Shown: positions 35,113 through 43,928, numbered from the stretch's first letter. The stretch is 64,000 nucleotides of DNA from Methanorbis furvi (GCF_032714615.1 NZ_JAWDKA010000001.1:248001-312000); one strand, 5' to 3'. The notes: generated by a model not told the origin, from the letters alone. Program-made: numbers and translations.

Positions 35113-35246
35113 CGGTTTCTGCTGCCCCGAACGATATTTCGCCTGAGGATCGTGAGTTTATTGAAAGAACATCATCTGACTACCTGAGAGTCTCTCCAAA
35201 AAATCCTGCTGACCGACTGAGTGCTGATACCCTGGAAATGGCGTAG
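35043..35246 (+). pseudogene. Internally deleted copy of the 37451 pro-domain-like gene
   Basis: 67 residues. The signal peptide and first codons (MKKFQRYFLLMLLCITMLSC, then FAFSVSAAPNDISPEDREFI) are nearly identical to the protein at 37451-38812, but after about 45 residues the sequence jumps to PKNPADRLSADTLEMA, which in the intact gene lies some 210 residues further on, and then meets a TAG. It could still encode a short secreted peptide, but is best read as a remnant. Confidence 0.78.
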
Positions 35247-35640
35247 GGTATTCCTTACTGCGAGAATATTTCGAGTTCTGATGAGAAGATCTGATATCTT
35301 CTAAGGAAAGATTTCTGAAATTTTTCACTGTGGAGGTCATAATATGGCTAAAAATATGACGAACGAAAGAGCATATGCAATCCTTGCTGTTCGGCAGAAT
35401 CGAATTTTTCGACGGCGACAAAGGTGTTTTGTGATCTCCGAAATAAGTATGATCTGGCAGTTAATCCGTACAGAAGAAAGGAGTACTCTGAGGTTCTGGT
35501 GTTGTTTGAGGTTGTAGTCGCATTGAACCGCCATGATGTCGAGACTGAGATTTTGTATCTTGAAAAAATATCTTGAAAAAAATTTATTGCCGAATGTATT
35601 GCCTGTAGGAAGTGCTGAGATACTGGTAGGTGCACATTCC
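35247..35640 (+). pseudogene. Decayed duplicate of peroxiredoxin-J-like-flavoprotein cluster
   Basis: 35265-35320 matches the 3' end of the peroxiredoxin (ATTTCGAGTTCTGATGAGAA), 35344-35520 matches the J-like gene (MAKNMTNERAYAILA, then a frameshift and decay), and 35510-35640 matches the start of the second flavoprotein (CGCCATGATGTCGAGACTGA), with the first flavoprotein deleted. Many substitutions and stops. A remnant of a duplication of 33.4-34.5 kb. Confidence 0.8.
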
Positions 35641-35680
35641 ATTCATAAATTATATAATATTTTAAAACCTTAATTAAACT

Positions 35681-36226
35681 ATGGAGATCGTATGGTTCAT
35701 TTCTCTCTTGGCTTTGTGTATTGGGATTTTTGTTTTGGTAATTATATCTCTGTATTATCGAAATCTCTCAATAAAAATGCGTTCAGACGTACAGAAATTG
35801 AAAAAAACTCCTATCGCCCAAATTGGAGATAGATGGGATTGGGAATATGTTACCGACGCATCAAATCCTGAAATATTTAATAAGGATTCATTTGTAATTT
35901 CTGACGAATTTTACAATCGATTAGGTTATTCTGAGAATAGTGGTAAATTCAATCGTAAAAGGCATAGTGATATTTATAGTTATTTAAACACATCCAATCC
36001 AAAAAACGTTCAAATGTTTGCTGGATTTATCGGCGAATTGCTCATGTCAACAAAAACATATGACGTAAAATGTGTAATGGTAGAATTCAAGACTGTTAGC
36101 GGAGATATTGATGGAGTTTTGAAGGGTATCGTCTTTGGATATGTTGATGAGATGTTGAATGATCCTCTCATACCTCGCCATCTTCAGGGAATGTTTTTGC
36201 CTCTTAACAATTTGGAGGAAAAATGA
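35681..36226 (+). CDS. Membrane-anchored protein of unknown function
   Basis: 181 residues. One N-terminal membrane segment (FISLLALCIGIFVLVIISLY) followed by a soluble domain without recognised motifs. A TATA box (ATTATATAATATTTT) at about 35650 gives a short leader. The next gene's ATG overlaps its stop (ATGA), so the two are one operon and likely one functional unit. Base composition is clearly A/T richer than neighbouring genes, with many ATA, TTA and AAA codons, which suggests transfer. The promoter lies directly after the decayed duplicate. Confidence 0.7.
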   Translation: MEIVWFISLLALCIGIFVLVIISLYYRNLSIKMRSDVQKLKKTPIAQIGDRWDWEYVTDASNPEIFNKDSFVISDEFYNRLGYSENSGKFNRKRHSDIYSYLNTSNPKNVQMFAGFIGELLMSTKTYDVKCVMVEFKTVSGDIDGVLKGIVFGYVDEMLNDPLIPRHLQGMFLPLNNLEEK

Positions 36227-37245
36227 ATCCTTTACATTATGCCAAACTCATGCAAACAAAAAATACAAAAGAATGGAATGAATGGAGACAGGAAGAGCGA
36301 AAAAAAGGAAGATCCGTTGTAGAATTAGCTGGTGCGTACGTTAGGAGTGCATCTTTTCCTCCATACGAAGACGAAAAAAGTAAAAAATTAGTAGGATTAG
36401 ATTTGAAAGATGCGGATTTGCGATATTCAAATTTTGTTGGGTCTACTTTGATCAGTGCTGATTTTACTGGTGCAGATCTTACTGGTGCAAATTTTACATG
36501 GGCAAATTTATCAAATTGTATATTTAAATCAGTAAATCTCTCTCATTCACATTTTGAAAAAACAGTGTTGACTGGGACTAAAATTTGGTCTAGCAATCTA
36601 AGCAGTACGTCCTTTGACTTCTCAGTTGTTGATGGTGGTACGCTTATATTTAGTTGTGATATTAGTAATTCCACGAGTTTTCTTGGTGTCGGCCTAAATT
36701 CTGCACGAATTGATACTCAGATGTTACCATACCTGCAATATGCAATTCGAAAAAAAAGTTGGGAAAGTTGGTATCAGGACACAATATTCAATATTTATAA
36801 TGAGAATATTGAGGGAAATGATGTTCCTCAGGAAACTGAAAAATATTCTTTTTCAGAAAAAGTGTCAAAATTTATGTTCTTGATGTATAAAAATCTTGTA
36901 AAATTATTCTGGATATGTTCAGATTATGGAGGGAGTACACTTAGAATTATTGGTTTTTTTGTGTTAGTAAATATAGTATTCTCCATGATATATCACTCAT
37001 TTGGAATCGTTCAAGTGGCATCTCCCTTTTTTTTCACAGCAATACCTCAAACATTTTTAGTTGTTTTTGGCATAATTCCCATTGATCTCTCACCTGTACC
37101 AAACGTATTATTACATATCGCTGTGATGTTTCACGTGATCTTGGGTTATCTACTGTTAGCCGCTTTGGTCACGCGTCTGTCGATATTATTTCAATCAACT
37201 GGGCCTGACAAGTTACACTGGAGAAAGAAATTTTACGAAAAATAA
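36223..37245 (+). CDS. Pentapeptide-repeat protein with channel-like membrane domain
   Basis: 340 residues. Residues 60-150 hold pentapeptide repeats (ADFTGADLTGANFTWANLSN, A(D/N)LxX pattern), forming a right-handed beta helix. After a linker come membrane segments (IIGFFVLVNIVFSMIYHSF, a pore-like loop FFFTAIPQTFLVVFGIIPID, then LHIAVMFHVILGYLLLAALV). The arrangement resembles two-TM potassium channels with a pentapeptide cytoplasmic part, but the TVGYGD selectivity filter is absent. A/T rich, operon with the upstream membrane protein. Confidence 0.75.
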   Translation: MNPLHYAKLMQTKNTKEWNEWRQEERKKGRSVVELAGAYVRSASFPPYEDEKSKKLVGLDLKDADLRYSNFVGSTLISADFTGADLTGANFTWANLSNCIFKSVNLSHSHFEKTVLTGTKIWSSNLSSTSFDFSVVDGGTLIFSCDISNSTSFLGVGLNSARIDTQMLPYLQYAIRKKSWESWYQDTIFNIYNENIEGNDVPQETEKYSFSEKVSKFMFLMYKNLVKLFWICSDYGGSTLRIIGFFVLVNIVFSMIYHSFGIVQVASPFFFTAIPQTFLVVFGIIPIDLSPVPNVLLHIAVMFHVILGYLLLAALVTRLSILFQSTGPDKLHWRKKFYEK

Positions 37246-37389
37246 TCATATTCCAATTTAATTAATTTTTGATTTTTATAATGCTTTTATGTATTTATTG
37301 GTTTGTTATGACGTCATTAGTAGTTACACAATCTCTAATTTTTTGGATGGTATATCCAAAACTATTTTTTTCGAATTGTGCTCATTTTT

Positions 37390-37520
37390 TGCAGTACCAG
37401 AGTTTGATCACTGTCTTTATACTGAGCTTCACGCATACAGATGAAATCATATGAAAAAATTTCAGAGATATTTTTTGCTGATGCTTCTCTGCATAACGAT
37501 GCTCAGTTGTTTTTCCCTTT
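37390..37520 (+). repeat. 130-base direct repeat, copy 2
   Basis: Matches 34981-35112. It covers the promoter box and signal peptide of the intact 37451 gene. The two copies flank the decayed duplicate and the A/T-rich two-gene operon. Confidence 0.88.
37396..37424 (+). promoter_or_regulatory. Promoter box B (site 2)
   Basis: ACCAGAGTTTGATCACTGTC then TTTATAC, about 40 bases before the start of the 37451 gene. Confidence 0.55.
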
Positions 37521-38812
37521 CGGTGTCCGCTGCCCCGAGCGATATTTCCTCTGAGGACAGAGCACTCATTGAAAAATACTCTCCGGCTTTCGGGGAACCG
37601 TTTCCCAATCCTGCTCTGCTGAAAGAGTATCAGGAAAATGATGCCCCCTACATTATTTTTGTGAATGAGATTGAGAACTCAGCTCCACCAAACTGGCGGA
37701 TGATTCAGATGTTGTACCATGATCCGGTACTGGATGAGTTTCTGTTGTCCATTGATCACACCGGCATCAGCCGCGACTCTGTCAGGCCAAAAAATCAGGA
37801 ACGCGAATCAATATCCCATGTTGGCCGCGATGCGTCAGGATTTGAGAATCTCTCAGATGCAGTGAGGGATTATATGCTGACGGATTTTCTGTTCTGTTAT
37901 CCAAACGAAACGGAGATTGTAACCAACATCACCGCTGGCGAGCTGTTTGAGACAATGGAAACAACATTTCGCTGCGTTGGTCTGAGCGGATCCGGAAATC
38001 TGGATGTGTTTGTCCGGCATGCAGCAATCGATGATACGGGAAATTTTTACCGGACTTGTGATCTGATCAATATGAAACGGTATCTGCAAAAAATTGCGTC
38101 GCAGAACGGGTATGATGAGTTTGGCGTGCTGCCGGTTCAGTTTATGGATATCGATGATGCTTTTTCAACGATCAGGGCTGAATCTGAGATTGTGACATTT
38201 CCAAAAAATCCTGCTGACCGAGTGAATGCCGACACGCTGGAGATGGCACAACAGATTCCCTCCCGCTCGTCAATTGATTTGGCGAATGCGAACAATGATC
38301 GCATAAAAATTGATGCCGGACCTGAGGTTCCGCAGCTCTCTCCTGACTGGACAACGGTCACGATGTTTTATTTTGATCCTGCGGTCTCGTTTCTGAAGGA
38401 CGGCCTGTATGCGAACGTTGATTCTGAGCTTCCGAAAGAGAGCAGGGAGTTTGTCCTCTCCGACTTTCCACATTATGATCGATGCGGCACGTTCGTTATC
38501 AGCGATGTAACGCTTGGAGAACTTCTCAATGATACCGATCTACAGTATCGTGGATACAGAATCAGTAACTCAGGATATCTGGAGGTCTTAATTGCCTCTT
38601 CATCCAATTACTCAGAAAAGGATCTGCTGAACATCTATAATGTTATTCAGAAGGTTGCATTTCTGAACGGGTATGATACCGCGATTCCAATCATTTTCCT
38701 TGAAGCGCCGGAGTATGATATCTGGATCGTTCCGGTCGAGTCGTCTGATATGGCACATGTGGAAAAGAGTATCTGGGAAAGAATTTTAGAGTGGTTGGGA
38801 GAATGGTGGTAA
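37451..38812 (+). CDS. Secreted protein with two tandem protease-prodomain-like units
   Basis: 453 residues with signal peptide (MKKFQRYFLLMLLCITMLSC). Two related ~160-residue units. Unit 1 is about residues 45-245 (PPNWRMIQMLYHDP, ITAGELFETMETTFRCVGLS, YLQKIASQNGYDEFGVLPVQ). Unit 2 is residues 265-435 (SPDWTTVTMFYFDP, VTLGELLNDTDLQYRGYRIS, VIQKVAFLNGYDTAIPIIFL). Unit 2 aligns with the N-terminal part of the serine protease encoded next (39115-40455), so this is probably a stand-alone pro-domain or inhibitor; that is inference. No catalytic triad and no C-terminal anchor. A truncated copy lies at 35043. Confidence 0.75.
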   Translation: MKKFQRYFLLMLLCITMLSCFSLSVSAAPSDISSEDRALIEKYSPAFGEPFPNPALLKEYQENDAPYIIFVNEIENSAPPNWRMIQMLYHDPVLDEFLLSIDHTGISRDSVRPKNQERESISHVGRDASGFENLSDAVRDYMLTDFLFCYPNETEIVTNITAGELFETMETTFRCVGLSGSGNLDVFVRHAAIDDTGNFYRTCDLINMKRYLQKIASQNGYDEFGVLPVQFMDIDDAFSTIRAESEIVTFPKNPADRVNADTLEMAQQIPSRSSIDLANANNDRIKIDAGPEVPQLSPDWTTVTMFYFDPAVSFLKDGLYANVDSELPKESREFVLSDFPHYDRCGTFVISDVTLGELLNDTDLQYRGYRISNSGYLEVLIASSSNYSEKDLLNIYNVIQKVAFLNGYDTAIPIIFLEAPEYDIWIVPVESSDMAHVEKSIWERILEWLGEWW

Positions 38813-39114
38813 ATTTTTTTCTTACTCAATTACTAACCATCATTTTTTGAAATTCTAGAGTGTGCTCACTATCTTTATGCTTCTTTTTTTAACAATAGAA
38901 ATATGTATGACTGAATGGTAAAACAACAGTCATCACAATGAATTGGGTGGTGGAGATTGATGAAAATCAAACTCCTGTTCATTTATGATACATTTTGTGT
39001 GAAATAGATGAATAGCTGTCCATTTCTCCCAATAATACGATGTTTGCATTTTTGTGATGTCGTGTTTATAGGTGAAGTATGAATAATGAAAGAAAAAAAT
39101 GAGATGACTTTGTT
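38813..39114. other. Gene-free upstream region of serine protease
   Basis: No gene. It contains promoter box B (38854-38880) with a TATA-like TTTATGC, about 235 bases before the next start, implying a long leader. No other structure seen. Confidence 0.45.
38854..38880 (+). promoter_or_regulatory. Promoter box B (site 3)
   Basis: TCTAGAGTGTGCTCACTATC then TTTATGC, upstream of the serine protease gene. The inner AGTG-TGCT-CACT is an inverted repeat. Confidence 0.55.
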
Positions 39115-40455
39115 ATGAAAAAATTTCAGAAGAATTTTTTGTTGATGCTGTTTTGCATCTTTGCATTGACTTGCATGGTCTCGGCAGTGATTGCGGCCCC
39201 AAGTGATCTTAGCATTGATGAACAGCAGATGGTACAGCAGCTTCCCTCCCAGGAAGCAATAGATCGTTCAAATGCATATAACGATCTGGTAAAAATCGAT
39301 TCAGGTGATGAAGTACCGGTTCTTTCTCCTAACTGGGTAACTGTTCAGACATTTTTTTATGATCCTTCTATGAAATTTCTGAATGATGGCTTACTTCTTA
39401 CAGGATCAAACAGAAATCGATTATCGGGGTATTCAGATGAGTACAAAAATCTCGTTCTTTCCAACCTCCAGTATTATGATCAAAATAATAATTATGTAAC
39501 TGGTGACATCACTCTTGGCGAGCTTCTTGATATGACCGACACCACATTCTGGAGTTATGGAATGAGTAGCTCTGGATACCTCGAAGTTCGTGTTGATACA
39601 TTGTCTCCCTATTCACAAAATGACATGGTAAATATCTACAATCTTATTCAGAAAACAGCTTCAATGAATGGATATAATATGGGTATTCCTGTGATTTTTC
39701 TTGAAGCTACAATTATTACGCCTGACATGATTTCTTCCGTCCCAAGTAGTGCTTTAGTTTTGGAACAAAATGCAGAATTAAGAAGTAAACTGGATCGGAT
39801 AAGACCCCTTTGGGGTGGTATTTACGCAGAAAATCAATATGGTTCCAGCACTATTGGTTTTTCTGCAAAGGACAGATCCGGAAATTATGGTATCGTAACC
39901 TGTGGACACATTAATCCTGTTGGAGCGAGAATTTATCAGCCTTATCGGTCAACAGAAAACAACTTCATCGGTACGGTCACTTCACGTTCATTAGCCACAG
40001 TGGATGCGGCTTGGATTAAATGTAGCAGTGGTGTCACCAGCGAAGGTAAAATCAACGGTGGGTATTCATTTGCTGAGGGAATAAACGTCAATAGTTACGG
40101 ACCCATAGATGTCAACAAGAACGTAAGAATCAGTGGTTATGTCTGTGGTAATATGGATGCATCATATGCTAGAGTCGAAACTACTGCATTTCCTATTACC
40201 AACAATTGTGATCAAGCTGATTCAGATCGTGGTTATGTCTCTATTCAGAACGCAATTATTTTGACTGGCACCCTCCAAAGCGGTGATAGTGGATCTCCTG
40301 TATATCAGACCTACGATGAATCAATTTTTGGAAACAAACACAAATTGATCGGTACTGTTTCCGGTACGTTTACCGATGGTGGTGGTCAGAGAATTATTGT
40401 TCAGCCCTTGCAACCTATTCTCGATAAACTTCAGGTCACTCCTATTACTGTTTGA
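39115..40455 (+). CDS. Secreted chymotrypsin-like serine protease with pro-domain
   Basis: 446 residues. Signal peptide MKKFQKNFLLMLFCIFALTC, then a pro-domain-like unit (residues 35-205) homologous to those of the 37451 protein, then a protease domain. The triad is visible: His in GNYGIVTCGHINPVG, Asp in LATVDAAWIKC, and Ser in LQSGDSGSPVYQT. Overall like streptogrisin/alpha-lytic-type S1 proteases, which need a pro-domain for folding. The protein has no anchor and would be secreted. Chymotrypsin-fold proteases of this type are not common in methanogens. Confidence 0.85.
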   Translation: MKKFQKNFLLMLFCIFALTCMVSAVIAAPSDLSIDEQQMVQQLPSQEAIDRSNAYNDLVKIDSGDEVPVLSPNWVTVQTFFYDPSMKFLNDGLLLTGSNRNRLSGYSDEYKNLVLSNLQYYDQNNNYVTGDITLGELLDMTDTTFWSYGMSSSGYLEVRVDTLSPYSQNDMVNIYNLIQKTASMNGYNMGIPVIFLEATIITPDMISSVPSSALVLEQNAELRSKLDRIRPLWGGIYAENQYGSSTIGFSAKDRSGNYGIVTCGHINPVGARIYQPYRSTENNFIGTVTSRSLATVDAAWIKCSSGVTSEGKINGGYSFAEGINVNSYGPIDVNKNVRISGYVCGNMDASYARVETTAFPITNNCDQADSDRGYVSIQNAIILTGTLQSGDSGSPVYQTYDESIFGNKHKLIGTVSGTFTDGGGQRIIVQPLQPILDKLQVTPITV

Positions 40456-40582
40456 TTTCCCCAATTATATGTGGGTGTAATTTCTTGGATAGAGTCAATC
40501 CTCTTCCTCATTTTTTCGTGTAATTTTCGTTTGTTTGTCATAATTCGCAGCTACTGATACACACATACATGATGAGTGTTAT

Positions 40583-40612
40583 TCTAGAGTATGCTCACAC
40601 ATTTCATATATT
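40583..40612 (+). promoter_or_regulatory. Promoter box B (site 4)
   Basis: TCTAGAGTATGCTCACACAT then TTCATATA, ahead of the sandwich-protein/regulator module at 40638. Confidence 0.55.
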
Positions 40613-40637
40613 ACGATGATCCATTTTATCACACATT

Positions 40638-41096
40638 ATGAAATGGATTTACGCGGTTTTTGGAATATTTCTTTTACTAGCATTATGTTCCATTCCGGTC
40701 GCAGCTGTAGATGATCTAACTGTATCTGAATATCAGATAATGCCGTGGTTCGATAGTTCTGTTTCAGAACTTCGTTCTTCCCAGTCCTCATCTGTTGTGC
40801 AAAACGGGGTGGAGAAATTTGATTACTATGTGTCCTCCGGATGCAAACAACTGGACATCAAAGTATCTTGGGATTTATTACCGAATTACAACTCACTGAC
40901 TCTCAGACTCTTCACTCCAAAGGGTTTTCTTGTGGGAGAATACACTGATACCTATGAATCATCCGTCAAAAACGGAATCATTCCGATAGCAATTACCTCG
41001 TCATCTCCTCTTGAAAGTGGGTACTGGCGCAGTGAGGTAGTTGGAACAAAAGTATCAGGTTCTCAGCCATTCAACATAATTATTAACAGTCGTTAA
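40638..41096 (+). CDS. Small secreted beta-sandwich-like protein
   Basis: 152 residues. Signal peptide MKWIYAVFGIFLLLALCSIP, then a mature part with alternating beta-type patterns (SGCKQLDIKVSWDLLPNYN, LTLRLFTPKGFLVGEYTD, SGYWRSEVVGTKVSGSQPF). It is distantly similar to the C-terminal part of the protein at 51421-52209 (RISVDLQWENPANIQNNLSI, EWWYCIQGVKVDG). Both are followed, overlapping, by a membrane-anchored double winged-helix regulator, so an extracellular partner or ligand-binding role for that regulator is inferred. Its stop overlaps the next ATG by one base. Confidence 0.68.
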   Translation: MKWIYAVFGIFLLLALCSIPVAAVDDLTVSEYQIMPWFDSSVSELRSSQSSSVVQNGVEKFDYYVSSGCKQLDIKVSWDLLPNYNSLTLRLFTPKGFLVGEYTDTYESSVKNGIIPIAITSSSPLESGYWRSEVVGTKVSGSQPFNIIINSR

Positions 41097-41932
41097 TGTC
41101 CTCCCGTAAATCTTTCCTGAGAATTGTTTGCCTTGCCTTGCTGTTTGTTTGTATAAGCGTCAGCTCGGTAACAGCTGCTCAGGAAGGAGTCGTATATTTT
41201 CCCCTCTCCGGCATCACCGTCTCCCCAGGAGATCCTGATCTCATCTCAGATGGAATGGATGATGAAAATCCTATTATCGAAGTCACCGGCTTTGACTTCT
41301 CCAAACCCGCCTTCGTCGCCCTCTTTCTGGATCTTTTCAACATCCATGATATCCCGGTATGGGCAGCAGAAGGCATTGCCCTTGCCCTTGCAGTTTTTAC
41401 CGGAGGTTTTGCTGCATTTCTCTTTACCCGCAGAAAACTTTCCGAAGACCCGGCCTCCCGCCCGATGCAGATACTTGCCTTCATCACCGAGCATCACGGA
41501 TGCCGGCAGTCTGACATCATCACTGGTACCGGTTTTTCCCGCGGCTCTGTTTCGTACAATCTGATACGTCTTATTCGGAAGAAGAAAATCCGAAAAATTG
41601 ACGGAGAGGAGGCGGTGACCTATGTTCCTGCCGGAACCAAATATGATGAAAAGGATCTTGGTCTGGTACTTCTCACTCATGAAAAGCCGCTGAAAATTTT
41701 TACCGTCATTGCCAAAAATCCCGGCATCTCGCAAAAGCAGATTGGCGAACGTACCGGACTTCCAACAAGCACTCTGAGGTGGCATCTATCCCGTCTTGAA
41801 AAATATCAGGTGATCTGCATGGAAAAAGATCGAAACCTGACGCAGTACACTGCTTCTCAGAAGTACGCGGATCAGTACGGATTTTCTGGCGAACATGAAA
41901 AATCTGATTCTGCAAAAACTCAATCGTCGTGA
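41096..41932 (+). CDS. Membrane-anchored double winged-helix regulator (module 1)
   Basis: 278 residues. Signal peptide-like segment (residues 8-28), a short outside region (30-80), a membrane span (VWAAEGIALALAVFTGGFAA), then two cytoplasmic winged helices. The first is ILAFITEHHGCRQSDIITGT, GFSRGSVSYNLIRLIRKK; the second is IFTVIAKNPGISQKQIGERT, GLPTSTLRWHLSRLEKYQVI. A one-component transmembrane transcription regulator. It is translationally coupled to the secreted protein at 40638. The same two-gene arrangement recurs at 51421-52975. Confidence 0.82.
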   Translation: MSSRKSFLRIVCLALLFVCISVSSVTAAQEGVVYFPLSGITVSPGDPDLISDGMDDENPIIEVTGFDFSKPAFVALFLDLFNIHDIPVWAAEGIALALAVFTGGFAAFLFTRRKLSEDPASRPMQILAFITEHHGCRQSDIITGTGFSRGSVSYNLIRLIRKKKIRKIDGEEAVTYVPAGTKYDEKDLGLVLLTHEKPLKIFTVIAKNPGISQKQIGERTGLPTSTLRWHLSRLEKYQVICMEKDRNLTQYTASQKYADQYGFSGEHEKSDSAKTQSS

Positions 41933-41967
41933 TAAGAAAATTCTTCGGCATTGAAAAATTTCTCTGA

Positions 41968-42541
41968 ATAGGAGTTACGCGGTATGATGTCAAGGAAAAC
42001 TTATCCGTTTTTTTTTCTGAAAAATGTTGACTGGGTTAGTGGTGGATGGGTATGATGAGAAAAACCAACCGCAGATTCACGCAGATTCCAAATTTGCCAA
42101 TCGCTGTTATCTTGCGTTCGGGCGGGACTCCGGCTAATCGCCTCCGTCCTTTTCGCCCTCACTGGATAACAACTGGCAAATTTTATCGGTTTTTTGTTGG
42201 AGTGGTAAATGCGGCTTTGTCTGGAAGGAAAAAATCAATTACATATTCGTATAGATGGTGTTTTCTGAAAAATGGGAGGGGAGGGGATGAGATAAATTAT
42301 ATTCACCACTCAACAAAAAACCGAAGAAATTTGCCAGCTGTTATCCAGTGAGGGCGAAAAGGACGCAGGCGATTAGCCGGAGTCCCGACCGAACGCAAGA
42401 TAACAGCGATTGGCAAATTCGAAATCTGTGTGAATCCGTGGCGGTTATTTCACATGAGACCACGTTCATTAGTTACTCGCTTACAATTTTCAAAAAAAAC
42501 AGATTCAATTTTTTTTTGGCACCACACCGCGTAACTCCTAT
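41968..42541. repeat. Long inverted-repeat element with ATAGGAGTTACGCGGT ends
   Basis: 574 bases. Terminal 16-base inverted repeats (ATAGGAGTTACGCGGT at 41968, ACCGCGTAACTCCTAT at 42526). Inside is a second inverted pair with arms of about 130 bases (42063-42203 and 42307-42448), each with TTGCCAATCGCTGTTATCTT and ACTCCGGCTAATCGCCT. No long open frame. Likely a nonautonomous MITE-like element; terminal sequence is shared with the nested piece at 32496. Confidence 0.85.
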
Positions 42542-42573
42542 CTGAAAATATTTTTTCCATGCCGGTGTAGTTT

Positions 42574-43869
42574 CTATCGACGCTTTTTCTCCCGAAACAC
42601 CACATGCTCAAGCACCATCACCGCAATAGTTCCCGCAACAAATCCGTTCGCAAGCACCGGCCGGACAACCGCAGGAATTGCCGCGACCGCTGCTTCCGGC
42701 AGAAACGAAAACGTCGCCGCAATAATTACCGCAAATCCGATCACGACCCCGTTGTCAAATGTGAACGGCGCTGACTCTGCATGATCGATCAGAATACCCA
42801 GAGCCGCAGAGAGCTGACTCGTCATAATAAAGATCAGAAGACAGCCGGTGACAACGGTTGGAATCGAAGAAATCAACGCAATCACCTGCGGAATTGCGGC
42901 ACAGATGATCATCACGACTCCTGCGATCAGCAGAGGATACCGGCTCGCATTCTTCGTATCCTGAATCATTCCTGTCGAGATGGAGTAGTTTACTCCGCCG
43001 ATTACCCCTGCCCCGCCCGACAAAATATTTGCAATGCCGGTGATCGTAATTCCGCGGCGAAGCTGCCCTTTTATCTCCGACGCCGGCGACTTTGCCACCG
43101 CCGCAACGCCGCGGATACTTCCGACATCATTCACAATCAACGCCACATAACAGATGAATACCGAGAGAATCACGCCCGGAGCAACAAGCGGCGAAAGCAG
43201 CAGCCCCTCGGTCAGGGGAACAGCCCCTTCCGCTCCAAAGGAAAGCATCGTTCCCGGGAAACAGACGAGAGCCGCAACTGTTCCAAAGATGAGCATCCAC
43301 AGCATCAGCGTCGCCCGCCAGAATCCTCTCAGCCGATGATTTGCTGCAAAGATTACAATCAGCAGAACAAATGCGAAGATGACTTTTCCGGCCAGGCTCC
43401 CCGGCTGACTCGGGTTTGCGATAAGGCTCACAAATGTCGGCACGAGCGTGAGGGGAATCAGCGTCAGCACTGTCCCGATTACTCTGGGCGTGAACAATTT
43501 TGCAAGCAGACCAAGCAGGCCTGTCTGCGCAATCACAATACCGAGAACACCGCAGAGAACAAGGGCTGTCGAAAATGCCGCGGGCGCAAAGTCGGTCGAA
43601 GCAACTGCGGCGGTCAGAAGAATTGCGGACGGCCCGAACACCACCGGCAGTTTGTGGCCGAACATCACCTGCAAAATTACGGCAGCTCCGGTGATCACTA
43701 AAAGTTTCTGGGCGTACCAGACGGTCTCCGCAGGGCTTGCCTGATAGAGTCCTGCTACAACGTTTGCAAAGATGATGACAAATGCTGCGGAGCAAATTGT
43801 CCACATGAGGCCGGACGTTGCCATCTCTTTTGCGGGGACTTTGTCATTGACGTTGTAGCGAAAGGACAT
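42574..43869 (-). CDS. NCS2 nucleobase:cation symporter (uracil/xanthine permease)
   Basis: 431 residues, about 14 membrane segments. NCS2 pattern: FGHKLPVVFGPSAILLTAA (N-terminal signature), SIRGVAAVAKSPASEIKGQL, TGIANILSGGAGVIGGVNYS and VVTGCLLIFIMTSQ. It is predicted to take up uracil, xanthine or a related base. The protein at 54461-55774 is a close paralogue, with the same MSFRYNVNDKVP / MMFRYQIDDRVP start. The two copies are about 12 kb apart and likely duplicated. Substrate cannot be assigned. Confidence 0.88.
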   Translation of the reverse strand: MSFRYNVNDKVPAKEMATSGLMWTICSAAFVIIFANVVAGLYQASPAETVWYAQKLLVITGAAVILQVMFGHKLPVVFGPSAILLTAAVASTDFAPAAFSTALVLCGVLGIVIAQTGLLGLLAKLFTPRVIGTVLTLIPLTLVPTFVSLIANPSQPGSLAGKVIFAFVLLIVIFAANHRLRGFWRATLMLWMLIFGTVAALVCFPGTMLSFGAEGAVPLTEGLLLSPLVAPGVILSVFICYVALIVNDVGSIRGVAAVAKSPASEIKGQLRRGITITGIANILSGGAGVIGGVNYSISTGMIQDTKNASRYPLLIAGVVMIICAAIPQVIALISSIPTVVTGCLLIFIMTSQLSAALGILIDHAESAPFTFDNGVVIGFAVIIAATFSFLPEAAVAAIPAVVRPVLANGFVAGTIAVMVLEHVVFREKKRR

Positions 43870-43928
43870 TCGTTATGATCTCTTTGTGCTTGAATGGTAT
43901 AAGGTGTGGGGGGCTTTGGTTTTGATTT

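Noticed and set aside
35344-35520. Second J-like gene
   Set aside because: Frameshift and loss of the conserved core; part of a decayed duplicate.
37269-37454. Short hydrophobic frame before the pro-domain-like gene
   Set aside because: Its second half lies in the duplicated promoter; the composition is just A/T rich. No ribosome site.
42046-42545. Short frames inside the long inverted-repeat element
   Set aside because: Both arms give unrelated frames and no known protein pattern; explained by the palindrome.
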